A stretch of 42,338 nt of DNA from Pseudomonadota bacterium (lineage in GTDB: Bacteria > Pseudomonadota > Gammaproteobacteria > Burkholderiales > JAJZUU01): contig JAJZUU010000021.1 in the NCBI GenBank assembly GCA_021848325.1, positions 1 to 42,338 on the forward strand. The letters run 5' to 3'. Below the pieces are notes generated by a model that saw nothing but the letters and a program-made list of their open reading frames with translations, searched no databases and had not been told where the DNA came from. The first letter of the stretch is position 1. Each line of letters starts with the position of its first letter. Below, piece after piece: positions 18,086 through 24,865 of this stretch. A program made the translations under genes and the position numbers.

Positions 18086-18340
18086 ATGGTGAAAGTACTG
18101 TATTTTGCCCGCTTGCGCGAGGCGTTCGGGCGTTCCGAGGAGCAGGTCCAGTTGCCGCAGCCGGTGACGGACGTGGCATCCTTGACCCAGTGGCTGCGTG
18201 GGCGGGGCGGGGTATGGGAAAGCGAACTGGCGCCGGGCAAGACGGTGCGGGTAGCGGTCAACCAGGCCATGGCCGACGGGGGCAGCGCCCTGCACGACGG
18301 GGACGAGGTGGCGTTCTTTCCGCCGGTGACCGGGGGGTGA
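18086..18340 (+). CDS. moaD: molybdopterin synthase sulfur carrier subunit MoaD
   Basis: 84 residues, ubiquitin-like fold, beginning MVKVLYFARLREAFGRSEE and ending FFPPVTGG. The C-terminal Gly-Gly is the site that is adenylated and thiocarboxylated by MoeB. Delivers sulfur to MoaE. Two bases separate it from moaE. Confidence 0.95.
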   Translation: MVKVLYFARLREAFGRSEEQVQLPQPVTDVASLTQWLRGRGGVWESELAPGKTVRVAVNQAMADGGSALHDGDEVAFFPPVTGG

Positions 18341-18342
18341 AC

Positions 18343-18798
18343 ATGACGGTTCGGGTACAGACCGAGGATTTCGACGTAGGCGGCGAATTGGCCCGGCTGC
18401 GCAGCGGCAATCCGAAGATCGGCGCCATCGCCAGTTTCGTCGGCCTGGTGCGCGACGTGGCCGACGGGCAGGCGGTATCGGAGATGACCCTGGAGCACTA
18501 TCCTGGGATGACCCGGAAGGCGCTGGAGGAGATCGTGGCCGAGGCCGCAGGGCGCTGGGACATCTACGATACCCTGGTGATCCACCGGGTGGGCGGGCTC
18601 GGGCCCACGGACCAGATCGTGCTGGTGGCGGTGGCGAGCGCCCACCGGGGAGACGCGTTCTCCGCCTGCGAGTTCATCATGGACTATTTGAAGACCCGGG
18701 CGCCGTTCTGGAAAAAAGAGCAGACCGCCGCAGGCGCGCGCTGGGTCGAGGCGCGGGAAAGCGACGCCCATGCCGCGCAGCGCTGGGGCGGCCGGTGA
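18343..18798 (+). CDS. moaE: molybdopterin synthase catalytic subunit MoaE
   Basis: 151 residues from ATG 18343 behind GGGGGTG; longer in-frame openings upstream lie inside moaD. Contains GAIASFVGLVRD, LEHYPGMTRKALEEIV, VIHRVGGLGPTDQIVLVAVA, HRGDAFSACEFIMDYLKTRA and PFWKKEQTAAGARWVEA. Lys117 and Lys124 match the active-site lysines of E. coli MoaE (119 and 126). Converts cyclic pyranopterin monophosphate to molybdopterin with MoaD. Overlaps the next gene by GTGA. Confidence 0.95.
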   Translation: MTVRVQTEDFDVGGELARLRSGNPKIGAIASFVGLVRDVADGQAVSEMTLEHYPGMTRKALEEIVAEAAGRWDIYDTLVIHRVGGLGPTDQIVLVAVASAHRGDAFSACEFIMDYLKTRAPFWKKEQTAAGARWVEARESDAHAAQRWGGR

Positions 18799-19175
18799 CG
18801 GCGGACGGGGCGACGGCCGGGCGCAGGCGGCCCGCCATCCGCGTCCTGTTGGGCTCCGCCATTGCCATGGGCCCGGGCAAGGCGGACCTGCTTCAGGTCA
18901 TCGAACGGGCCGGCTCCATATCCGCCGCGGCGCGGGAGATGGGCATGTCCTACCGGCGTGCGTGGCTGCTGGTGGACGCGATGAACCGCTGCTTTCGCGA
19001 TCCCCTGGTGGATACCGCCACCGGCGGACCCGGAGGCGGCGGGGCCAGGGTCACCGAGTTCGGCCGGGAAGTCCTGCGGCGCTACCGGCAAATGGAGGAA
19101 AAGGCGACCGTCTGCGTGGCGGCGGAGATCGCCGAGTTCGGCACCCTGATGGCGGAGCATCGGCCGCCGCGGTAG
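18795..19175 (+). CDS. ModE-type winged-helix regulator without a molybdate-binding domain
   Basis: 126 residues with a GTG start overlapping the moaE stop. The LysR-like winged helix of ModE is clear: LGSAIAMGPGKADLLQVIER, GSISAAAREMGMSYRRAWLL, VDAMNRCFRDPLVDTATGG, GGGGARVTEFGREVLRRYR. The protein ends soon after the wing and dimerisation helix. Full-length ModE (~260 residues) has two MOP/TOBE domains that bind molybdate; none are present here. It is the last gene of the cofactor operon. Such short forms may sense molybdate through a separate Mop protein or not at all. DNA-binding role is likely; target probably its own operon. Confidence 0.85.
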   Translation: MTADGATAGRRRPAIRVLLGSAIAMGPGKADLLQVIERAGSISAAAREMGMSYRRAWLLVDAMNRCFRDPLVDTATGGPGGGGARVTEFGREVLRRYRQMEEKATVCVAAEIAEFGTLMAEHRPPR

Positions 19176-19182
19176 GCCGCGG

Positions 19183-20106
19183 TCAGCGGCTTGCGTCTTG
19201 CCCCAGAAATTCTTCTCCTTGCAGGGCCAGGGTCCCGGACCGACCGGGGACCTCGTCCATGAGCACTTCGTGGCGCGGCAGATTTTTCCGGTCGAGGGCG
19301 GCGAAGTATTCCTTCATGGAAACCAGTTCGTAGCCTTGCGCCTGCCAGCCCTTCAGCAGTTCCTCCAATATCCCGGTCAGTCTCATGCCCTCCAGTTCCG
19401 CGTGCAGGGTGAATACATGGCCCGCGGCGGGCGGCGTGGCGCTCAGTTGGAGCAGGTGCTGCGCCACGTTTTCCTGGGTCACCGGGCCCACTCCGATCAG
19501 TTCGTCCAGGGTGGGCAGGGTGGTGGGCAGTTGGGGACAGTCGATGATCTCCGCGTTGAAAATGGGGATGAATGGGTGGCTGCCCCGGGTGTCGCTGCAA
19601 TAATCGAAACCGAGCCGCTGCTCAAGGCGCAGGGCGTGGGCATTGATCTGCCAGCCGGCGGCGCCGTGGGTGCGGGGCGGCTCGCCGAATATCCGCTCGA
19701 AGCGCTCCACGGCGCGCATCATCTCGCGCCGCGTCCAGACAGCGTCCCGCGAGGCGACATGATCCTGCCATTTCACGTGGTCGTAGCAGTGGATGCCGAC
19801 CTCGAATCCGGCGTCCTTGACCCCGCGCAGGATGTCCCCGCAGCGCTTGCCGATGTCCGGGCCGGGCAGCAGGGTGCCGTAGAGCAGGGTCTTCAGGCCG
19901 TAGTGCCGCAGCACGGAGGTGCGGGAGACCTTTTTCATGAATCCAGGCCGGAAGGCCCGCTTGATGGCGCGGCCGGTGTGGTCGGGGCCCAGGCTGAACA
20001 GGAAGGTGGCGCCGGCGTTATGGCGCTGCAGCAATTCCACCAGGCGCGGCACGCCTTCCCGGGTGCCGCGCAGGGTGTCCACGTCGATCTTGAGGGCGAG
20101 TTTCAT
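19183..20106 (-). CDS. arnD: ArnD: undecaprenyl-phosphate-L-Ara4FN deformylase
   Basis: 307 residues, NodB-type polysaccharide deacetylase fold. The first strand KLALKIDVDTLRG provides the metal-binding Asp and catalytic base; EVGIHCYDHVKWQDHV holds the HxxxH-like metal site; THGAAGWQINAHAL and FDYCSDTRGSHPFIP are ArnD-specific. Length matches E. coli ArnD (296). It removes the formyl group from Und-P-L-Ara4FN on the cytoplasmic side before flipping. Last gene of the long minus-strand operon, converging with the ModE-like gene with a 7-bp gap; 82 bp separate it from the preceding gene. Confidence 0.93.
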   Translation of the reverse strand: MKLALKIDVDTLRGTREGVPRLVELLQRHNAGATFLFSLGPDHTGRAIKRAFRPGFMKKVSRTSVLRHYGLKTLLYGTLLPGPDIGKRCGDILRGVKDAGFEVGIHCYDHVKWQDHVASRDAVWTRREMMRAVERFERIFGEPPRTHGAAGWQINAHALRLEQRLGFDYCSDTRGSHPFIPIFNAEIIDCPQLPTTLPTLDELIGVGPVTQENVAQHLLQLSATPPAAGHVFTLHAELEGMRLTGILEELLKGWQAQGYELVSMKEYFAALDRKNLPRHEVLMDEVPGRSGTLALQGEEFLGQDASR

Positions 20107-20188
20107 GGGGTCGGAGAACTACCGGGGCCGCGGCAGGAGAACCATACAGCTCCCGGCCGAGAAGGTCGGCCGGGATCGCGCTTAAATT

Positions 20189-21232
20189 CTATTCCACCAG
20201 CTTGCGGGCCTCCGCCACCTGGCCGCGGTAGGCGTCGAAGATGTGCTTGAGGGCGTGTTCCATGCTCACCTGGGGCTTCCAGTCCAGGTCGCGGCAGGTG
20301 TTCTCGATCTTGGGCACCCGGTTCTGTACGTCCTGGTAGCCCTTGCCGTAATAGTCCCCGGAGGAGATTTCCACCGTGTGCACCTTGGCGGCGCTGTCCC
20401 GGTATTCCGGATAGGTCATGGCCAGGTCCAGCATCATCTTCGCCAGTTCCTTGACGGAGAAGTTGTTGACCGGATTGCCGATGTTGTAGATCTGACCGCT
20501 GGCCACCCCGTTCTTGTTCTCGATGATCTTCATCAGGGCGGCGACGCCGTCGTCCACATAGGTGAAGGCCCGTTTCTGCGTGCCGCCGTCCACCAGCTTG
20601 ATGTCCTCGCCGCGTACGATGTGGCCCAGAAACTGGGTGATGACCCGGGAGCTGCCCTCCTTTGGGGTGTGGATGCTGTCCAGCCCGGACCCGATCCAGT
20701 TGAACGGGCGGAACAGGGTGAAGTCCAGCACCCCTTGCATGCCGTAGGCCCAGATCACCCGGTCCATCAACTGCTTGCTGCAGGAATAGATCCAGCGCGG
20801 CTTGTTGATGGGCCCCAGGATCAGCTCGGAGTTGTCCGGATCGAATTCCGCGTCCCGGGACATGCCGTACACCTCGGAGGTGGAGGGGAACAGGATGCGC
20901 TTGTCGTACTTGACGCACTGGCGCACGATGGGCAGGTTGGCCTCGAAGTCCAGTTCGAATACCTTGAGCGGCTCCTTGACGTAGGTGGCCGGGGTGGCGA
21001 TGGCCACCAGGGGCAGCACCACATCGCACTTCTTGATGTGGTATTCGATCCATTCCTTGTTGATGGTGATGTCGCCTTCGAAGAAATGAAAGCGCGAGTT
21101 GCCTTGCAGGTCGGCGAGCCGGTCACTCATCATGTCCATCCCGTACACCTCCCAGTCGGTGGTGTCGATGATGCGCTTGCTGAGATGGTGGCCGATAAAT
21201 CCGTTGACGCCGAGGATCAATATCTTTTTCAT
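20189..21232 (-). CDS. arnA: UDP-glucuronate decarboxylase/dehydrogenase (C-terminal half of ArnA) as a separate protein
   Basis: 347 residues, equal to residues ~305-660 of E. coli ArnA. Rossmann start KKILILGVNGFIGHHLSKRI, then LPLVAIATPATYV, FPSTSEVYGM with the Ser-Glu catalytic pair, WIYSCSKQLMDRVIWAYG (YxxxK), FRPFNWIGSGLD and FTYVDDGVAAL. It oxidises and decarboxylates UDP-glucuronate to UDP-Ara4O with NAD+. The formyltransferase half is encoded by the next upstream gene, so ArnA is split in two here. AAGGAA precedes ATG 21232. UDP-glucose dehydrogenase (Ugd), which supplies the substrate, is not in the window. Confidence 0.93.
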   Translation of the reverse strand: MKKILILGVNGFIGHHLSKRIIDTTDWEVYGMDMMSDRLADLQGNSRFHFFEGDITINKEWIEYHIKKCDVVLPLVAIATPATYVKEPLKVFELDFEANLPIVRQCVKYDKRILFPSTSEVYGMSRDAEFDPDNSELILGPINKPRWIYSCSKQLMDRVIWAYGMQGVLDFTLFRPFNWIGSGLDSIHTPKEGSSRVITQFLGHIVRGEDIKLVDGGTQKRAFTYVDDGVAALMKIIENKNGVASGQIYNIGNPVNNFSVKELAKMMLDLAMTYPEYRDSAAKVHTVEISSGDYYGKGYQDVQNRVPKIENTCRDLDWKPQVSMEHALKHIFDAYRGQVAEARKLVE

Positions 21233-21305
21233 TGCGGTTCCTTCCGGACAGCGTGTCGTGCTGTGTGTTTAAAATTCAAATAAGGGCTCGCCCCGTTCTC
21301 TTCGT

Positions 21306-22232
21306 TTAGGCCCCCAGCGGCAGCGGGCCGCCGCCGTACCGGGCCGTGAACCGTTCCGGGCCCATGGGCTCGCCGTCCAGTTCGAAGGCCAGCACCCGCA
21401 GCACGTTGCCGTCGGCGCATTGCGCATAGCAGCGCCCTTCTTGGCAGAAGAATCCGGGGGTGCCTGGCGCCGCCTGCCGGACCGGGTCCAGCATGGTGCG
21501 CAGGATGCGCATCGGCCTGCCCGCCAGGGTGGTGTAGGCGCCGGGATAGGGAGGGGCCACGGCGCGCACCAGGTTGTGTATGATCAGGGCGCCCCGGGAC
21601 CAGTCGATTTTACCATCTTCCGGGCGCCTCCCGCCAAAGTATGAGCCCTTGGCCAAGTCCTGGGGGATGGCTTTTGCGCTGCCGTCCAGCAATCGGGGCA
21701 GGCAGCGGCTGAGGGCAATCTCCGCGGCGCAGGTCACCTTGTGGAACACCTCCAGGGCGGTGTCGTCGGGCAGGATGGGCACCGCCTGTTGGGCCACCAC
21801 GGGACCGTCGTCCGGTTTTTCCGTCATGTAGTGCAGGCTGGCGCCGGTTTCCCGTTCGCCCTGGATGATCGCCCAGTTGACCGGGACCCGGCCGCGGTAC
21901 TTGGGGAGCAGGGAGCCGTGCATGTTGAGGGCGCCGCGCTTGGGCAGCCCGAGCAACGCCGTCTTGAGCATGTGGCGGTAATAGAAAGAGAAGATGAAAT
22001 CCGGTTCAAGGGCGGCGATTCGTTGCAGCAGCTCCGGCCGGTCGGGGTCTGCCGGGGTGATCACCGGGATGTCGTGGCGCCGGGCCAGTTCGGCTACGCT
22101 CTCGAACCAGATGTTTTCTTCCGGGTTGTCCTGGTGGGTCACCACCAGCGGCACCTCCACCCCGTGGGCCAGCAGCACGGCCAGGCAGCGGACCCCTACG
22201 TTATGGTAGGCAAACACTACGGCTCGGGTCAT
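21306..22232 (-). CDS. arnA: UDP-Ara4N formyltransferase (N-terminal half of ArnA) as a separate protein
   Basis: 308 residues from ATG 22232, which has AAGGAAG four bases upstream. The catalytic triad of ArnA formyltransferase is present at nearly identical positions: Asn103 and His105 in ALNMHGSLLPKYRG and Asp141 in MTEKPDDGPVV (E. coli 102, 104, 140). The N-terminus MTRAVVFAYHNVGVRCL is typical. Uses N10-formyl-tetrahydrofolate to formylate UDP-L-Ara4N, which drives the pathway towards ArnC. The open frame continues upstream to 22322, but that part is unlike the family. A second, diverged copy of the first 14 codons lies just upstream. Confidence 0.93.
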   Translation of the reverse strand: MTRAVVFAYHNVGVRCLAVLLAHGVEVPLVVTHQDNPEENIWFESVAELARRHDIPVITPADPDRPELLQRIAALEPDFIFSFYYRHMLKTALLGLPKRGALNMHGSLLPKYRGRVPVNWAIIQGERETGASLHYMTEKPDDGPVVAQQAVPILPDDTALEVFHKVTCAAEIALSRCLPRLLDGSAKAIPQDLAKGSYFGGRRPEDGKIDWSRGALIIHNLVRAVAPPYPGAYTTLAGRPMRILRTMLDPVRQAAPGTPGFFCQEGRCYAQCADGNVLRVLAFELDGEPMGPERFTARYGGGPLPLGA

Positions 22233-22363
22233 CGGGCTTCCTTGCTTTTCCCCGCCACGGTCGTTCCGGGGACCCTTGCGCCGCGCCCGCCCCGGGGCTG
22301 CGCCTGCCGTGGCGCGGCGCACACACCCACGTTGTGGTAGGCGAATACCACCGCGCGGCTCAT
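22229..22363 (-). pseudogene. decapitated second copy of the formyltransferase start
   Basis: A 44-codon frame starts at ATG 22363, overlapping the arnC stop by four bases (ATGA), behind GGAGG. Its first 14 residues MSRAVVFAYHNVGV match the intact formyltransferase start MTRAVVFAYHNVGV in all but residue 2. Most codons differ at the third base. After GV the frame runs into unrelated Arg/Gly-rich sequence and stops at 22229, just before the real gene. It appears to be the original, arnC-coupled start of another version of the gene. Confidence 0.75.
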
Positions 22364-23298
22364 TCCTCCCGCTCCAGCAGCGCCTGGATCAGATAGCGCG
22401 GGCGATGGCGCACCTGCTGGTAGATGCGGCCCACGTATTCCCCCAGCAGGCCGATGCCGAACAGCATGATGCCGATCAGGAAGAAGGTGATGGCGAACAG
22501 GGTGAACACACCCTGCACCTCGGGGCCGACGATCAGGCGGCGCAGCACCAGATAGACCACGAACAGGGCCGACAGCAGGGACAGGGCGATGCCCGCCAGG
22601 GAAAACATCTGCAACGGCACCACGGAGAATCCGGTGACCAGGTCGAAGTTCAGGCGGATCAGGCTGTACAGGGAATACTTGGATTCTCCGGCCTCGCGCT
22701 CGGCGTGGGCCACCTCGATTTCCGTCGGCCGGCTGGCGTAGGTGTAGGCCAGGGCGGGGATGAAGGTGTTGACCTCCTTGCTCTGGTTGATGGCGTCCAC
22801 GATGTGCCGGTCGTAGCCCCGCAGCATGCAGCCCTGGTCGGTCATCTTGATCCGGGTGATGCGTTCCCGCACCAGATTCATCAGCCTGGAGGCGTAGCGC
22901 CGCCACCAGGTGTCCCGGCGCCGCTGGCGGATGGTTCCCACGTAGTCGTATCCCTCCTCCAGCTTGGCCACCAGCTTGCCGATCTCTTCCGGGGGGTTTT
23001 GCAGGTCCGCATCCAGGGTGACAATCCGCTGGCCGCGGCACAGGTCGAACCCGGCCATGATCGCCATGTGCTGGCCGAAGTTGCCGTTGAGCAGCACCAC
23101 CCGGGTGGTGTCCGGGCGCCGCTCGAACTGCTCCCGCAGCAAGGCGGCGGAGCGGTCCCTGCTGCCGTCGTTGACGAATACCACCTCATAGCGGCGCCCC
23201 AGGGTGTCCAGGGCGGGATAGAGCCGGGCGAACAGGGCGGACAGCCCCTGCTCCTCGTTGTAGACCGGGATGACGACCGACAGTTCCGGATGGTTCAT
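22360..23298 (-). CDS. arnC: ArnC: undecaprenyl-phosphate L-Ara4FN transferase
   Basis: 312 residues (E. coli 322). GT2 domain with LSVVIPVYNEEQGL, FVNDGSRDRS, NFGQHMAIMAGFD, the TLDADLQNPPEEI acidic motif and TDQGCMLRGYDR; two C-terminal transmembrane helices (about 232-256 and 266-292) and the amphipathic EYVGRIYQQVRHRP tail, as usual for ArnC/DPM-like enzymes. Transfers L-Ara4FN from UDP to undecaprenyl phosphate at the inner membrane. The ribosome binding site before ATG 23298 is weak. 61 bp separate it from arnB. Confidence 0.95.
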   Translation of the reverse strand: MNHPELSVVIPVYNEEQGLSALFARLYPALDTLGRRYEVVFVNDGSRDRSAALLREQFERRPDTTRVVLLNGNFGQHMAIMAGFDLCRGQRIVTLDADLQNPPEEIGKLVAKLEEGYDYVGTIRQRRRDTWWRRYASRLMNLVRERITRIKMTDQGCMLRGYDRHIVDAINQSKEVNTFIPALAYTYASRPTEIEVAHAEREAGESKYSLYSLIRLNFDLVTGFSVVPLQMFSLAGIALSLLSALFVVYLVLRRLIVGPEVQGVFTLFAITFFLIGIMLFGIGLLGEYVGRIYQQVRHRPRYLIQALLEREE

Positions 23299-23359
23299 GG
23301 CTTGCTGCTAGGAATTAAACGGGAAATCATACACGGACGCGGCGGGGGCGAACAAGCGG

Positions 23360-24475
23360 CTATGCCCCTCCCAGGATTTCCCCCAGCGCCTGGCACACCC
23401 GGTCTACGTCGGCGAACTCCATGGCGGGGAACAGGGGCAGCGTCACGGTCTCCCGGCCGATCCGCTCGGCATGGGGGAAATCCCCCTCCCGGTAGCCCAG
23501 TTGGCGGTAGAGGCTGAACAGGTGCAAGGCGGGGTAGTGGATGCCGACCCCGATCTCCCTCTGATGCATCGCCTTGACGAACTGCTGGCGGGTGATGCCC
23601 AGTTGCTCGAACGGGATCAGCGGCGCGAACATGTGCCAACTGTGCCCGGCTTCGCGCCGCGGCAGCAGGCAGGACGGGGCGGCGGGAAAGCGCTCGAAAT
23701 AGCGCGCCACCAGTTCCCGGCGCCTGGCGTTGAAGCCGTCCAACTGGCGCAACTGCCCCAATCCCACCCGGGCTGCGACGTCGGAGAGGTTGTACTTGCC
23801 GCCGGCCAGCAGCACGTCCTGGTTGCCTTCCTCGTCCTTGGCCTGGCCGTGGAAACGCAGCAGCTCCATCCGCTTGATCTCGTCGGGGTCGGTCAGGCAC
23901 AGGGCGCCGCCCTCGATAGTGGTCATGTTCTTGTTGGGGTGGAAGCTGAACGACACGATGTCGCCGAAGCTGCCGATCTTCCGTCCCTTCCATGCGGAGC
24001 CGATGGCGTGGGCGGCGTCCTCGATCACCCGCAGGCCGTGTTTTCCCGCCAGGGCGTAGAGGGCGTCCATGTCCAGCGGCAGGCCGGCGAAATGCACCGG
24101 CATGATGGCGCGGGTGTTGGGGGTGATGGCCGCCTCCACCTGATTCAGATCGATATTGCGGCTGTTGAGGTCCACGTCCACGAACACCGGCCTGGCCCCC
24201 ACCCGCAGGATCACGTTGGGAGTGGCGGCGAAACTCATGGCCGGGGTGATCACCTCGGCCCCCGGGCCGATGCCGCATACCTGCAGCGCCACTTCCAGGG
24301 CGCCGGTGGCGGAGGTGAAGGCGCGTACCGGGCGCCCCTCCAGGTATCCGGACAGGGCCGCCTCGAACGCCTGCACTTGGGGGCCGCTCGCCAGCCAGCC
24401 GGAGCGCAGGGTTTCCACGACGCCCTGGATGGTGTCCTCGTCCAGGGTGGGGCGGGTGAAGGGCAGGTAGCTCAT
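23360..24475 (-). CDS. arnB: ArnB: UDP-Ara4O aminotransferase
   Basis: 371 residues, DegT/DnrJ/EryC1 fold. Visible are FTRPTLDEDTIQGVVETLRS, SGWLASGPQVQAFE, TSATGALEVAL, VIEDAAHAIGS, and the PLP lysine in SFSFHPNKNMTTIEGGAL (Lys182, equivalent to Lys188 of E. coli ArnB). Uses glutamate as amino donor to turn UDP-Ara4O into UDP-L-Ara4N in the cytosol. AGGAG precedes ATG 24475. 18 bp follow the EmrE-like gene. Confidence 0.95.
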   Translation of the reverse strand: MSYLPFTRPTLDEDTIQGVVETLRSGWLASGPQVQAFEAALSGYLEGRPVRAFTSATGALEVALQVCGIGPGAEVITPAMSFAATPNVILRVGARPVFVDVDLNSRNIDLNQVEAAITPNTRAIMPVHFAGLPLDMDALYALAGKHGLRVIEDAAHAIGSAWKGRKIGSFGDIVSFSFHPNKNMTTIEGGALCLTDPDEIKRMELLRFHGQAKDEEGNQDVLLAGGKYNLSDVAARVGLGQLRQLDGFNARRRELVARYFERFPAAPSCLLPRREAGHSWHMFAPLIPFEQLGITRQQFVKAMHQREIGVGIHYPALHLFSLYRQLGYREGDFPHAERIGRETVTLPLFPAMEFADVDRVCQALGEILGGA

Positions 24476-24493
24476 GGGGTGCTCCTCGGAAGG

Positions 24494-24865
24494 TCAGCTT
24501 CGCGCTACGATGTAGACGCCGACGATGATGAGTCCGATGCCCGCCAGGCGGGTCAGGCTCACCGCCTCGCCGAACAGATACCAGGCGGCGACGGCGTTCA
24601 CCACGTAACCGATGGAGAGCATGGGATAGGCCACGCTCACCTGCACCCGGGACAGCGCCATGATCCACACCACCACGCTCACCACGTAGCAGGCCAGACC
24701 GCCGGCAATGTGGGGCTCGGTGGCCAGCCTCAGACCCACCGGCAGGATGTTGTCCCGGGTGAAGGCAAAGGCGCCCACGCTGTTGGTGCCCGCCTTGAGC
24801 AGCAACTGGGCCCCGGCGTTGAGCAGCACCCCCAGCAGGATCAGGCTGAAGCTCAACAGGTTCAT
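24494..24865 (-). CDS. EmrE/ArnE-ArnF-like small membrane protein
   Basis: 123 residues from ATG 24865, overlapping the arnT stop by ATGA. Four transmembrane helices, starting MNLLSFSLILLGVLLNAGAQ with LLLKAG (the Gln and Lys are common in SMR-type proteins), then YVVSVVVWIMALSRVQVSVA, YPMLSIGYVVNAVAAWYLFG and RLAGIGLIIVGVYIVA. This matches the ArnE/ArnF group, thought to flip Und-P-L-Ara4N to the periplasm. E. coli uses an ArnE-ArnF pair; only one gene is present here, so it may act as a homodimer or need a partner elsewhere. Confidence 0.85.
   Translation of the reverse strand: MNLLSFSLILLGVLLNAGAQLLLKAGTNSVGAFAFTRDNILPVGLRLATEPHIAGGLACYVVSVVVWIMALSRVQVSVAYPMLSIGYVVNAVAAWYLFGEAVSLTRLAGIGLIIVGVYIVARS

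Noticed and set aside
22233-22322. Longer N-terminus for the formyltransferase
   Set aside because: The added 30 residues are Arg/Gly/Pro-rich, unlike the family, and the ATG at 22232 has a good ribosome binding site.
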